Origin: an uncultured Oscillospiraceae bacterium
Lineage (GTDB): Bacteria > Bacillota > Clostridia > Oscillospirales > Oscillospiraceae
Reading direction: 5' to 3'
DNA length: 64,000 bases
NCBI GenBank assembly: GCA_934589675.1
Contig: CAKTOF010000008.1
Span: 1 to 64,000, forward strand
Both the position numbers and the translations under genes were made by a program. Each line of letters begins with the position of its first letter. Position 1 is the first letter of the stretch. Under the pieces are notes generated by a model. It ran no database searches and was not told where the DNA came from. It saw only the letters and a list, made by a program, of their open reading frames with translations. Below, piece after piece: positions 1-8,261 of this stretch.

Positions 1-906
1 GAGATGAAGGGCCGCATCATCGGCCGCGAGGGCCGCAACATCCGCACGCTCGAGACCATCACCGGCGTCGACCTCATCATCGACGACACGCCGGAGGCCA
101 TCACCGTCTCCAGCTTCGACCCTATCCGCCGCGAGATCGCGCGTCTGGCGCTTGAGAAGCTCATCGTGGACGGCCGCATCCATCCGACCCGCATCGAGGA
201 CTGCGTCGAAAAAGCTAAGCGCGAGGTCGACGCGACCATCAAGGCCGAGGGCGAGCGCGCCACGTTCGAGACGGGCGTCAACGGCCTGCATCCGGAGCTC
301 ATCAAGCTCCTCGGCCGCCAGCGCTACCGCACGAGCTACGGCCAGAACGTGCTCAACCACTCCATCGAGGTTGCCCATCTGGCCGGCCTTATGGCCTCCG
401 AGCTCGGCGTGGACGTCGCGACCGCCAAGCGCGCCGGCCTGCTGCACGACCTCGGCAAATCCGTCGACCATGAGATGGAGGGCAGCCATGTCCAGCTCGG
501 CGTGGAGCTTGCCCGGAAGTACAAGGAAAACGCCGCCGTTGTCCACGCCATTGAGGCGCACCACGGCGACGTCGAGGCCAAGACCGTCATCGCCTGCCTC
601 GTTCAGGCAGCCGACGCCATCTCCGCCTCCCGCCCCGGCGCCCGCCGCGAGAACGTGGAAAACTACATCAAGCGTCTTGAGAAGCTTGAGGAGATCACGG
701 GCACGTACCCCGGCGTCGAGAAATCCTACGCCATTCAGGCCGGCCGCGAGGTCCGCGTCATGGTCAAGCCCGAGGAGGTCACCGAGGACAACATGATCCT
801 GCTCGCGCGCGATCTTGCCCACAAGATCGAAAACGAGCTTGAGTACCCCGGCCAGATCAAGGTCAACGTCATCCGCGAAGTGAAGGCTGTCGAGTACGCC
901 AAATAA
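1..906 (+). CDS. rny: Ribonuclease Y, C-terminal part (5' end outside window)
   Basis: RNase Y is the membrane-anchored endoribonuclease that starts mRNA decay in Firmicutes. The frame is open to the first base of the window, so the N-terminal transmembrane helix and coiled coil are missing. What is visible is the KH RNA-binding domain (GRIIGREGRNIR in the first 15 residues) followed by the HD phosphohydrolase domain, with the HD pair at about visible residues 148-149 (LLHDLGKSVDHE) and the usual C-terminal tail. An intrinsic terminator follows directly. The next gene is ymdB, the same neighbour as in Bacillus subtilis. Family assignment is secure; the true start is not visible. Confidence 0.96.
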   Translation, partial: EMKGRIIGREGRNIRTLETITGVDLIIDDTPEAITVSSFDPIRREIARLALEKLIVDGRIHPTRIEDCVEKAKREVDATIKAEGERATFETGVNGLHPELIKLLGRQRYRTSYGQNVLNHSIEVAHLAGLMASELGVDVATAKRAGLLHDLGKSVDHEMEGSHVQLGVELARKYKENAAVVHAIEAHHGDVEAKTVIACLVQAADAISASRPGARRENVENYIKRLEKLEEITGTYPGVEKSYAIQAGREVRVMVKPEEVTEDNMILLARDLAHKIENELEYPGQIKVNVIREVKAVEYAK

Positions 907-920
907 GATCCGCGAAAAGC

Positions 921-956
921 GCGGCCGGTCCCGTTTGGGGCCGGCCGCTTATTTTG
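921..956 (+). terminator. Rho-independent terminator after rny
   Basis: GCGGCCGGTCCC and GGGGCCGGCCGC form a GC-rich stem with a short loop. It is followed by TTATTTTG and lies 15 bases after the rny stop. It separates rny from the promoter of ymdB. Confidence 0.8.
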
Positions 957-960
957 TACG

Positions 961-989
961 TTGAGTTTTCCCCGCGCGGCGGCTATAAT
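961..989 (+). promoter_or_regulatory. Sigma-A promoter of the ymdB-yhaO-yhaN unit
   Basis: TTGAGT (961-966), a 17-base spacer and a perfect TATAAT (984-989). The expected start of transcription is near 996, giving a leader of about 20 bases before the ymdB ATG at 1019. Confidence 0.7.
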
Positions 990-1018
990 GAGAAAAAAGC
1001 TTGGAAATGAGGGATCGC

Positions 1019-1792
1019 ATGGAATTCCGCGTGCTGGCCGTCGGCGACGTCGTCGCCGTGAGCGGCCTTGCGTTTTTGAAAAAGCAGCTGCGTGGCGTCA
1101 AAAAGCTCTGCGGCGCGCATTTTTGCGTTGTGAACGGCGAAAACGCCTCAAACATCGGCCTGACGCCCGATCAGGCGGAGGAGATTCTCGACGCCGGAGC
1201 CGACGTCATCACGCTCGGCAACCACGCCTTCGGCCGGCGTGAGATCTGCAATTATCTCGACGACGTGCCCTACATTCTCCGCCCGGCCAACTACGCCCCG
1301 CAGCTTCCCGGGCGCGGCATGGGCGTCTATGACTCTCCTGCCGGGCCTGTGGCCGTTCTGAATTTCATCGGCCGCTGCGGCATGGACTTCGCGCCGGACA
1401 ACCCGTTCCTCATGGCAGAGCGGATGCTGAAGGACGCGGACACGAGGCTCATCCTCGTCGACATGCACGCCGAGGCCACGAGCGAAAAGCTCGCCATGGG
1501 CTACCTGCTCGATGGCCGCGTGAGCGCCGTCTGGGGCACGCACACGCACGTGCCGACGGCCGATGCGCAGGTATTGCCGCGCGGGACAGGCTATGTGACC
1601 GACCTCGGCATGACGGGGCCGGCGCAGTCCGTCATCGGCCTGAAGCCGGAGCTTTCCATCGCGAAATTTCGCGGCGACCTCATCGGCCGCTACGAGCCCG
1701 CGCCAGGCCCGTGCAAATTAAACGCCGTGCTGTTTACCATTGACACCGAGACCGGCCTTTGCACGGCCGCAGAGAGGATGGATGTCACATGA
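1019..1792 (+). CDS. ymdB: YmdB-family metallophosphoesterase
   Basis: Calcineurin-like phosphoesterase of the YmdB family; B. subtilis YmdB is a 2',3'-cyclic nucleotide phosphodiesterase that affects biofilm and motility decisions. Metal-binding motifs are in order: GDVV near the N-terminus, NGENAS, LGNHAF, the VDMHAE segment and GTHTHVPTAD. The 257-residue product matches the family length of about 260. ATG 1019 is chosen because GAGGG lies 5 bases upstream; a TTG at 1001 and an ATG at 1007 are in frame but have no ribosome site. The stop overlaps the next start (ATGA), so it is translationally coupled to the nuclease pair. The position after rny is conserved in Firmicutes; spoVS, which follows in Bacillus, is absent here. 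Confidence 0.93.
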   Translation: MEFRVLAVGDVVAVSGLAFLKKQLRGVKKLCGAHFCVVNGENASNIGLTPDQAEEILDAGADVITLGNHAFGRREICNYLDDVPYILRPANYAPQLPGRGMGVYDSPAGPVAVLNFIGRCGMDFAPDNPFLMAERMLKDADTRLILVDMHAEATSEKLAMGYLLDGRVSAVWGTHTHVPTADAQVLPRGTGYVTDLGMTGPAQSVIGLKPELSIAKFRGDLIGRYEPAPGPCKLNAVLFTIDTETGLCTAAERMDVT

Positions 1793-2874
1793 TCAAGCTG
1801 CTACACGCGGCCGATCTGCACCTCGATTCGCCGTTTTCCGCCCTCCCGCCGCCGCAGGCGGCCGAGCGCCGCGCCGCCCAGCGCGCGCAGCTTGGCGAAA
1901 TCGTTTCGCTGTGCAACGACGAAGCATGCGACCTGCTGCTGCTCTCCGGCGATCTTTTTGACAGCGACAACGCCTACGCCGACACGATCGAGTCGCTCGT
2001 GCGCGCGCTTTCCGGCTGCCGCGCCCGCGTATTTCTTTCGCCGGGCAACCACGATTATTACTCCGCCCGCTCGCCCTACGCGCTCACGCGCTGGCCGGAC
2101 AACGTGCACATTTTCACGAAAAACGCCGTCGAATCCGTCGTCCTGCCCGAGCTCGGCTGCGAGGTGTACGGCGCGGCGTTCACGGGGCCAAACGCGCCCG
2201 CGCTCCTCTCCGGCTTCCATGTGCGCGACGAGGGACTTTTAAGCCTCATGGTGCTCCACGGCGACGCGGCCTCGCCCGCAAGCCCATATGACCCCATCGC
2301 GCGAAGCGACATCGAGCGCTCCGGCCTGGACTATCTCGCCCTCGGCCATATCCACGCGCGGCAGATGCCCGAAAAGCTCGGCCGGACGTACTTTGCCTGG
2401 CCCGGCTGCCCCATGGGCCGCGGGTTCGACGAGACGGGCGAAAAAGGCGTCCTGCTCGGCACGATCGAGCGCGGCCGCTGCGACATGGCCTTCGTTCCCC
2501 TGCCCGGCGCGCGCTACGAGATCCTGCGCGTCCCCGCGGGCGACGATCCGGAAGCGGCCGTGCGCGCTGCCCTGCCGGACGGCGCGGAAAACGTCATCGC
2601 GCGCGTCATTCTGACGGGTGAATCCGGCGAGATTGACACCCGCGCGCTGCACCGCGCGCTCGCGCCGCTTTTCTACAGCCTCACCCTCCGCGACGAGACC
2701 GTGCCGAAGCGCGAGCTCTGGGCGGATGCGGACGGCGACACGCTGCGCGCGCTCTATCTTCGCACACTCAAGGCGGCCATGGACGATGCGCCGGAGGCGG
2801 AAAAGGCGCGCTTCGCGCTCGCCGCACGGCTCGGCCTTGACGTGATGGACGGACGGGAGGTGCCGGAGCCGTGA
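1789..2874 (+). CDS. YhaO/SbcD-like DNA repair exonuclease (Mre11 family)
   Basis: A 361-residue Mre11/SbcD-type calcineurin-fold nuclease subunit, closest in layout to B. subtilis YhaO. It is expected to act with the SMC-like ATPase encoded next. Visible metal motifs are HAADLHLD (DxH), LSGDLFD, SPGNHDYY and LGHIHAR, all intact. The start overlaps ymdB by four bases (ATGA at 1789), with AGAGAGGATG upstream. The stop overlaps the GTG start of the partner by four bases, the usual nuclease-ATPase coupling. The C-terminal third is a capping domain of low conservation. It could equally be called SbcD; the short capping region and the partner type favour YhaO. Confidence 0.85.
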   Translation: MIKLLHAADLHLDSPFSALPPPQAAERRAAQRAQLGEIVSLCNDEACDLLLLSGDLFDSDNAYADTIESLVRALSGCRARVFLSPGNHDYYSARSPYALTRWPDNVHIFTKNAVESVVLPELGCEVYGAAFTGPNAPALLSGFHVRDEGLLSLMVLHGDAASPASPYDPIARSDIERSGLDYLALGHIHARQMPEKLGRTYFAWPGCPMGRGFDETGEKGVLLGTIERGRCDMAFVPLPGARYEILRVPAGDDPEAAVRAALPDGAENVIARVILTGESGEIDTRALHRALAPLFYSLTLRDETVPKRELWADADGDTLRALYLRTLKAAMDDAPEAEKARFALAARLGLDVMDGREVPEP

Positions 2875-5051
2875 AATTCAAAAAGCTGACCGCCAGCTTC
2901 GGCCGATTGGAAAACGAGACGATCACACTGCACGATGGCCTCAACATTGTCACCGCGCCGAATGAAGCCGGCAAGTCGACGTGGGCTGCATTCGTGCTCG
3001 CGATGCTCTACGGCGTCGACACGAGCGAGCGGAAAACGAAGACGAACCTGCCGCTCAAGGAAAAATACAAGCCGTGGTCCGGCGCGCCCATGGCCGGGTC
3101 GATGGACGTCGAGTGGTGCGGCCGCAGCATCACAGTCGAGCGCGGGCCGCTCGGCCGGACGCCCATGGGCGCGTTCGCCGCGCGCCTGACAGACAGCGGG
3201 CAGGACGTGCCGGAGCTGACGGCCGAAAGCTGCGGCCGGATGCTCATCGGCGCAGAGCGCAGCGTCTTTGAGCGCAGCGCGCTCATCCGGCAGGCCGGGC
3301 TTGCCGTCACGCCCGATCAGGCGCTCGAGCAGCGCCTGTCCGCCCTCGTCACGACCGGCGAGGAAGGTCCCGCGTACAGCCAGATCCGCGACGGGCTGAA
3401 CAAGCTCAAAAACAGCCGCAAGCACAACAAGACCGGCCTCATCCCGCAGGCGGAAGCCGAGCTTGCCGCCATTGACGACGCGCTTGCCGCCATCCGCGCG
3501 GGCAATGCGGAGTCTGCGGAGCTGACCGAGAAGCTGCGCGCGCTTGAGGCGCAGCGGTCAGAGCTTGTGCGGATGCAGGCCGCCGTGCAGGCGCGGGCGC
3601 AGGCAGAAAAGCTGCGCGCGCTGCACGACGCCGAGCGTTCGCTGGACGATGCGCACGAGACGGCCGCGCGCGCTGCGGCCGACGCCGCCGGGCTGCCGGA
3701 CGCCGAGCGTCTGGACGCGCTGCGCGACGAGCTGACCGCGCTGCTCGCCCGCCCCGCCGTCCCCGACCCCGGCCCCGCGCCGGAGGCGCCTGCCGCGCCG
3801 CCGTTTTTCGAGGGCTTCAGCGGCGACCGCGCCGTGGAGCAGGCTGAAAAGACGGCCGCGCAGTACGACGCGCTGCGCGCGGAGGCGGACGCCGTGAAAA
3901 AGGCGCCGCTGCTGCCCGTTGCGGCGATCGCGGCCGCGCTCGGCATCGCTTTGCTCTTTGTGCTGCCTCCTGCGGGCGCCGCGATGCTCGCCGCCGCGGC
4001 CGTGTGCGCGGCACTTGCGCTGCGGGAAAAAAGATCCGCCGCATCCCGCCGGGACGCGGCCGCAAGGCAGGCCGAAGCGCTGCTCGCCGGGACAGGCTAT
4101 GCTTCCACGGACGCACTCTGCCGCGCAGCGCGCGACTATCGAGATGCGCTTTTGCGCTACGGCGAGCTTTCCGCCGCCCATGCGCGCGCCGCGGCCGACG
4201 CCGGGGAGAAGCGGCAGGCGCAGCAGGCGCAGACGGCCGCATTTTTGAAACGATCCGCCGCCGTCGCCCCGGCCGCGTCGCTTTCTGACTGCCGCGCCGC
4301 GCTTCTGGCCGCCATTGCACGCCGCGCCGCTGCCGATGAGGCCGCCCGATGCGAGGCGGAGGCCGCCTCGCGCCTTGCCGCCGTCCGTCAGGCCATCGGC
4401 GACATTCCAGAAGCCGCTTCCGACGCGCCGGATGACAGCGCGCCGCTCCCCTCGCCCGAGTCGCTCGCGCGCCAGAGCGCGCAGGCAGACGACGACCTGC
4501 GCGCCGTCCGCTCGCGCCTTGACCGCATCCGCGGCGGGCTGTACGCCCACAGCGACCCGGCCGCGCTTTCCGCCCGGCGCGAAGCGCTTCTCGCCCGCCT
4601 TGCGCTGCTTCGCGCGCAGTATGACGCGCTTGAGACGGCGCTCGACGCGCTCGATCAGGCCAACGCGCAGCTCCAGACGCGCTTTGCCCCGCAGCTCGGA
4701 CGCGAGGCGGCGCGCATTCTCTCCCGTCTGACCGGCGGCCGGTATGAGGACGTGCTGCTGCAGTCCGACCTGTCGCTGTCCGCGCGCGCAGCCGGCGATG
4801 TGCTCACACGTCCGCTCGCATACTTAAGCGGCGGCACGGCCGACCAGCTCTACCTCGCTGTTCGCCTTGCCATCGCCGGCCTCGCGCTGCCGGCAGACAC
4901 GCCGCTGCTGCTCGACGACGCGCTCGTCCAGTTCGACGATGCGCGCATGGCCGCCGCCATGGCCGTGCTGCGCGAGATCGCCGCGACGCGCCAGATCATT
5001 CTGTTCACCTGCCAGAGCCGCGAGCAGGCATGGCTGGACGCACACGCATAA
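2871..5051 (+). CDS. YhaN/SbcC-like SMC-type ATPase with central membrane hairpin
   Basis: A 726-residue P-loop ATPase, the partner of the upstream nuclease. Walker A is APNEAGKST (about residues 30-38). Then come long Ala/Arg/Glu-rich coiled coils. The ABC signature is LSGGTADQLYLAV (about 650) and Walker B is PLLLDDALVQFDD. Two strongly hydrophobic stretches at about residues 346-383 form a membrane hairpin inside the coiled coil. SbcC lacks this and it is reported for YhaN-type proteins, so the complex is probably membrane-tethered. No zinc-hook CxxC is seen at the coil apex. GTG start at 2871 overlaps the nuclease stop. A strong terminator follows. Confidence 0.85.
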   Translation: MKFKKLTASFGRLENETITLHDGLNIVTAPNEAGKSTWAAFVLAMLYGVDTSERKTKTNLPLKEKYKPWSGAPMAGSMDVEWCGRSITVERGPLGRTPMGAFAARLTDSGQDVPELTAESCGRMLIGAERSVFERSALIRQAGLAVTPDQALEQRLSALVTTGEEGPAYSQIRDGLNKLKNSRKHNKTGLIPQAEAELAAIDDALAAIRAGNAESAELTEKLRALEAQRSELVRMQAAVQARAQAEKLRALHDAERSLDDAHETAARAAADAAGLPDAERLDALRDELTALLARPAVPDPGPAPEAPAAPPFFEGFSGDRAVEQAEKTAAQYDALRAEADAVKKAPLLPVAAIAAALGIALLFVLPPAGAAMLAAAAVCAALALREKRSAASRRDAAARQAEALLAGTGYASTDALCRAARDYRDALLRYGELSAAHARAAADAGEKRQAQQAQTAAFLKRSAAVAPAASLSDCRAALLAAIARRAAADEAARCEAEAASRLAAVRQAIGDIPEAASDAPDDSAPLPSPESLARQSAQADDDLRAVRSRLDRIRGGLYAHSDPAALSARREALLARLALLRAQYDALETALDALDQANAQLQTRFAPQLGREAARILSRLTGGRYEDVLLQSDLSLSARAAGDVLTRPLAYLSGGTADQLYLAVRLAIAGLALPADTPLLLDDALVQFDDARMAAAMAVLREIAATRQIILFTCQSREQAWLDAHA

Positions 5052-5075
5052 CCCGGGAAATCCCGCTCCTGTCAG

Positions 5076-5106
5076 GACGGCGCACGACTGTGCGCCGTCT
5101 TTTTTT
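5076..5106 (+). terminator. Rho-independent terminator
   Basis: GACGGCGCAC (5076-5085), loop GACT, GTGCGCCGTC (5090-5099), then seven T. It ends the ymdB-nuclease unit. Confidence 0.93.
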
Positions 5107-5137
5107 CTCCCGCCGGTAAGTTTTTTCGCAAAACCGC

Positions 5138-5166
5138 TTGACATATCCGTATGATTGTACTATTGT
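5138..5166 (+). promoter_or_regulatory. Sigma-A promoter of the GntR-ABC operon
   Basis: TTGACA (5138-5143), 17-base spacer, TATTGT (5161-5166). The -10 overlaps the palindromic operator listed next. Confidence 0.75.
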
Positions 5167-5183
5167 ATTACTTGCCTAATACA
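5164..5183 (+). promoter_or_regulatory. Palindromic operator, probably for the adjacent GntR regulator
   Basis: TGTATTA (5164-5170), six-base spacer, TAATACA (5177-5183): a perfect 7-6-7 inverted repeat lying across the -10 and likely transcription start. YtrA-type GntR proteins usually repress their own ABC operon, so autorepression is the natural reading. The assignment to this regulator is inference. Confidence 0.55.
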
Positions 5184-5207
5184 TAAACACAGAAAGGAGC
5201 CGTTGAC

Positions 5208-5573
5208 ATGGATTGGGTCTTAGAAAACGACCGGCCCATTTTCCAGCAGCTGTACGAGCAGCTTGCCCGGCGGATCGTGTCCGGGTTTTACCCGCCCGGG
5301 TCGCGCCTGCCGTCCGTACGCGAGCTTGCGGCGGAGGCGGGCGTCAACCCGAACACGATGCAGCGCGCGCTCGCACAGCTCGAGCAGGCCGGCCTTGCCG
5401 AGTCGAACCGCACGACGGGCCGCACCGTTGCAACGGACACCGACCGGATCTCGAAAACGCGGCGCCAATTCGTCCGTCAGGCGTCGCAGGATTATTTGAA
5501 CGCAGCCTCAGCGCTCGGCTACTCGCCCGAGGAGGCAGCCGCGCTGCTATTGGAAAAGGAGGAGGATTCTTAA
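5208..5573 (+). CDS. GntR-family transcriptional regulator, YtrA subfamily
   Basis: A 121-residue winged-helix regulator. The GntR DNA-binding domain occupies about residues 10-78 (IFQQLYEQLARRIVSGFYPPG through LPSVRELA and NPNTMQRAL). It is followed by only about 40 residues with no large ligand domain, which is the hallmark of the YtrA subfamily. These proteins sit in front of ABC transporter operons and repress them, often responding to cell-wall-active agents. The ribosome site AAAGGAG (5193-5199) precedes ATG 5208. The stop overlaps the next ATG by one base (TAATG). The perfect palindrome in its promoter supports autorepression. Confidence 0.93.
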   Translation: MDWVLENDRPIFQQLYEQLARRIVSGFYPPGSRLPSVRELAAEAGVNPNTMQRALAQLEQAGLAESNRTTGRTVATDTDRISKTRRQFVRQASQDYLNAASALGYSPEEAAALLLEKEEDS

Positions 5574-6307
5574 TGGAGGAACTTTTGATTTCCTGCACAG
5601 ATCTGTGCAAAAACTACGGCTCCGGCGTTGTACTCAACCATCTGGAGCTGAACATCGGCCGCGGCCGCATCGTCGGCCTGCTGGGCCCGAACGGCACGGG
5701 CAAGACGACGCTCATCAAGCTTCTGTGCGGCCTTTTGCAGCCGACGAGCGGCTCGGTCTCCATCGCGGGCATGAAGCCCGGCCCCGCCACGAAGGCCATC
5801 GTCAGCTATCTGCCCGACCGGATGTACTTTGCCGACTGGATGCGCGCGCGCGACCTTCTCGAGCTGTTCGGCGACTTCTACGCCGACTTCGACCGCAACC
5901 GCGCCGCGGCCATGTGCGCCTCGCTCGGCATCTCGCCCTACGCCCGGCTCAAGACAATGTCCAAGGGCACGAAGGAGAAGATGCAGCTCGTGCTCGTCAT
6001 GAGCCGCCGCGCGCAGCTGTACCTGCTCGACGAGCCCATCGCGGGCGTTGACCCGGCCGCGCGGGACTTTATCATGAACACGATCCTGACAAACTACTCG
6101 CCCGAGGCGACGATCCTCATCTCAACGCACCTCATCGGCGACATCGAGCGCGTGCTCGACGAGGCCGTGTTTTTGCGCGACGGCGGCGTCGTCCTGCACG
6201 ACACGGTCGACAACATCCGCCAGAGCCGCGGCAAGTCCGTCGACGCGCTCTTCCGCGAAATGTTCCGCATGGCGCCGCTTGAAGCGCAGGAAGGAGGAGA
6301 AAACTGA
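5573..6307 (+). CDS. ABC transporter ATP-binding protein
   Basis: A 244-residue ABC ATPase. Walker A is GLLGPNGTGKTT (about residue 38), the signature loop is the variant MSKGTKEKMQLV, and Walker B is LYLLDEPIAGVD. The switch His is in ISTHLIGD. It pairs with the permease that begins at its stop codon (TGATG overlap). The first ATG after the GntR stop (TAATG) is taken as start, preceded by GGAAAAGGAGGAGG. The YtrA-regulated context suggests an exporter linked to envelope stress or peptide antibiotics; the substrate is not deducible. Confidence 0.93.
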   Translation: MEELLISCTDLCKNYGSGVVLNHLELNIGRGRIVGLLGPNGTGKTTLIKLLCGLLQPTSGSVSIAGMKPGPATKAIVSYLPDRMYFADWMRARDLLELFGDFYADFDRNRAAAMCASLGISPYARLKTMSKGTKEKMQLVLVMSRRAQLYLLDEPIAGVDPAARDFIMNTILTNYSPEATILISTHLIGDIERVLDEAVFLRDGGVVLHDTVDNIRQSRGKSVDALFREMFRMAPLEAQEGGEN

Positions 6308-7122
6308 TGCTCGGAAAACTGCTCAAATACGACCTTCGCTCCATGCTCAAGAGCTTTCTGCTCATCTGGGGCGGCGTGCTCGTCATTTCGCTCATCAACC
6401 ACTTCACGCTCAATAACTCCGGCCGTCTGACCGGGATGCTCGGCGCATTCTCGGCCATCCTTCCCATGCTGCTGTATGTGGCGATCGTCATCGCCATGAT
6501 CGTGCTGACGCTGCTGTGCATCATCCAGCGGTTCTACAACGGCCTTTTGAAGGACGAGGGCTATCTCATGTTCACGCTGCCCGTCCGGCCGTGGCAGCTC
6601 ATCACGAGCAAGGGCCTGTCGGCCGTCATCATCACGCTCATCAGCGCCTTCGTCGGCGTTGCGTCCGTACTGATCCTTATGACATGGGACTCCGCCGGCC
6701 GTGCGCTGCGCACGTTTTTCTCGATCTTTGACGGCAAGGGCGAGCTTTCGACCGGCCATACGATCCTGCTCGCGTTTGAGATCTTCCTGCTCGTCCTCTT
6801 CAGCGCAGCCAAGGGCATTTATCAGATCTATGCGGCCATCGCGCTCGGCCATCTGTTCCGCCGCCACCGCGTCGGCATGGCGTTTGTGATGTACATCGCC
6901 ATCTCGGCCGTGCTGTCCGTCCTCAGTTCTCTCATCATCAGCGCGCTCTACGCGCACTCGGACGCTGTCATGAGGGTGCTTTCAAACTTTCTCGTCTCCG
7001 CATCGCTTGCGAAGCTTTCGCACTCCGCCGTCTGGCTTCTCATCGCCATTACGGTCGTTCAGCTCGTTTTGTTCCACGTCATCACCGAGCGGGTGCTCTC
7101 GAAGCGTCTCAACCTCGAATAA
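6307..7122 (+). CDS. ABC transporter permease (six-helix type)
   Basis: A 271-residue integral membrane protein with about six hydrophobic segments: near 15-35, 50-75, 105-130, 160-180, 192-215 and 238-258. A short basic N-terminus (MLGKLLKYDLRSMLKS) precedes the first helix. It is the membrane partner of the ATPase with which it overlaps by one base. The sequence resembles ABC-2 type exporters found behind YtrA-like regulators. A strong terminator lies 10 bases after the stop, closing a three-gene operon. Substrate unknown. Confidence 0.85.
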   Translation: MLGKLLKYDLRSMLKSFLLIWGGVLVISLINHFTLNNSGRLTGMLGAFSAILPMLLYVAIVIAMIVLTLLCIIQRFYNGLLKDEGYLMFTLPVRPWQLITSKGLSAVIITLISAFVGVASVLILMTWDSAGRALRTFFSIFDGKGELSTGHTILLAFEIFLLVLFSAAKGIYQIYAAIALGHLFRRHRVGMAFVMYIAISAVLSVLSSLIISALYAHSDAVMRVLSNFLVSASLAKLSHSAVWLLIAITVVQLVLFHVITERVLSKRLNLE

Positions 7123-7131
7123 GTCGTATGC

Positions 7132-7169
7132 GCCCCGGCATTTTGTCCAAAAAATGCCGGGGCTTTTTT
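7132..7169 (+). terminator. Rho-independent terminator of the GntR-ABC operon
   Basis: GCCCCGGCA (7132-7140) pairs with TGCCGGGGC (7155-7163). The loop is TTTT/AAAA-extended, and six T follow. Confidence 0.93.
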
Positions 7170-7217
7170 GTGGATTTGACACGCAGGCTGATTTTGTAAA
7201 AAAACGCGGCACAGCGC

Positions 7218-7246
7218 TTGACATTGTTCGGTTTGTGTCGTATATT
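7218..7246 (+). promoter_or_regulatory. Sigma-A promoter of the MarR gene
   Basis: TTGACA (7218-7223), 17-base spacer, TATATT (7241-7246). The start of transcription is expected near 7253. Confidence 0.75.
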
Positions 7247-7283
7247 TGTGCGGTATCGAACAAGCAAAAGGAGGCGCTGCAAC

Positions 7284-7775
7284 ATGGGCAAGCAGAATCG
7301 CATTGCGCTCGACCTCATCTGGCTCGGAAAGGCCATGCGGCAGTATGTCGGCCGCGGCTGCGACACGGGTCTTGAGCCGATCACCGGCACGCAGGCATTC
7401 ATCATCGACTACCTCTACACCGCAGAAAAGCGCGGCGTGGATATTTTTCAGCGCGACATCGAGCGCCAGTTCGGCATCGGCCGCTCTGCCACGAGCGGCA
7501 TGCTCCAGCTCATGGAGAAAAACGGCATGATCCGCCGGACGAGCGTCCCGCAGGACGCCCGCCTGAAGAAGATCACGCTCACGGAAAAATACCGGCAGAT
7601 GCAGGTGCGCGTCACCGCGCAGATGGACGAAAAAGAGCGCCACCTGAACGACGCCCTCACGCCGGAGGAGCGCGAGATGTTCTGGGTGCTCTTCGACAAG
7701 CTGCGCAACGCCATCCGCGACCCGAACGACCACGAGCGCCCGCCCGTGGACATCAGTCCGAGCGCCGGCACATAA
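7284..7775 (+). CDS. MarR-family transcriptional regulator
   Basis: A 163-residue winged-helix regulator. The helix-turn-helix lies around IERQFGIGRSATSGMLQLMEKNGMI (about residues 60-84). It is followed by the wing RRTSVPQDARLKKITLTEK and a C-terminal dimerisation helix, all typical of MarR. ATG 7284 has AAAGGAGG eight bases upstream. The gene is monocistronic between its own promoter and a terminator. No obvious target lies next to it apart from the preceding ABC operon. The ligand is unknown. Confidence 0.9.
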   Translation: MGKQNRIALDLIWLGKAMRQYVGRGCDTGLEPITGTQAFIIDYLYTAEKRGVDIFQRDIERQFGIGRSATSGMLQLMEKNGMIRRTSVPQDARLKKITLTEKYRQMQVRVTAQMDEKERHLNDALTPEEREMFWVLFDKLRNAIRDPNDHERPPVDISPSAGT

Positions 7776-7780
7776 GAAAA

Positions 7781-7813
7781 AACGTCATCCGCAGGCTGCG
7801 GATGGCGTTTTTT
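7781..7813. terminator. Bidirectional terminator between convergent genes
   Basis: AACGTCATCCGCA (7781-7793) pairs with TGCGGATGGCGTT (7797-7809) around a three-base loop. There is a T run on the plus side and an A run on the minus side. It serves the MarR gene (+) and probably the minus-strand gene ending at 7817. Confidence 0.88.
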
Positions 7814-7816
7814 GCT

Positions 7817-8188
7817 TCATGTCTTTTTGACGAACCGCTCGCCGCACTGCGGGCAGCGGATGCTGATCTTGCCCTTGCCCCTCGGCACGCGGACGCGCTG
7901 GCGGCATTTCGGGCAGACGAAATAGCGATGCTCCCGGTCGCGCATCCGGCGAAATACGCCCGTGAACGCCGCGTTTTCCTGCCGCCGCTTTTCGACGTTG
8001 CGGGAGAACATCCGGTAGAGCGTCCAGACGAACGGGACATACGCGAGCAGGCACAGCACGGACAGGCCGGACAGCGATCCGGCCAGATTCAGGACGATCC
8101 CAAGTATGAGCAGCGCCCAGCACAGCTGGTCGGCTCCTGCGCGCCCGCTCATGAAATTCTGCAAAGCATAACCGATCTTTCGGAACAT
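7817..8188 (-). CDS. Small membrane protein with C-terminal zinc ribbon
   Basis: A 123-residue protein with two hydrophobic helices (about residues 20-55). A basic region follows, then a rubredoxin-like zinc ribbon: CPKC (near residue 92) and CPQC (near 112), spaced about 20 residues apart. Similar small proteins are common in Clostridia and have no assigned role. ATG at 8188 is preferred because GGTGA lies six bases upstream; an in-frame TTG at 8194 would add MK. The gene has its own candidate promoter and shares a bidirectional terminator with the MarR gene. The topology suggests a cytoplasmic zinc ribbon. No function is claimed. Confidence 0.75.
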   Translation of the reverse strand: MFRKIGYALQNFMSGRAGADQLCWALLILGIVLNLAGSLSGLSVLCLLAYVPFVWTLYRMFSRNVEKRRQENAAFTGVFRRMRDREHRYFVCPKCRQRVRVPRGKGKISIRCPQCGERFVKKT

Positions 8189-8205
8189 TTTCAATCACCA
8201 AGGCT

Positions 8206-8233
8206 ATTATACAGACCGCCGCCGTTTTTACAA
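8206..8233 (-). promoter_or_regulatory. Candidate promoter of the zinc-ribbon membrane protein
   Basis: On the minus strand: TTGTAA (8233-8228), 16-base spacer, perfect TATAAT (8211-8206). The leader would be only about 10 bases, just enough for the ribosome site. Confidence 0.45.
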
Positions 8234-8261
8234 CCGCCGCGGGGAAGAATTAACAGTTTGT

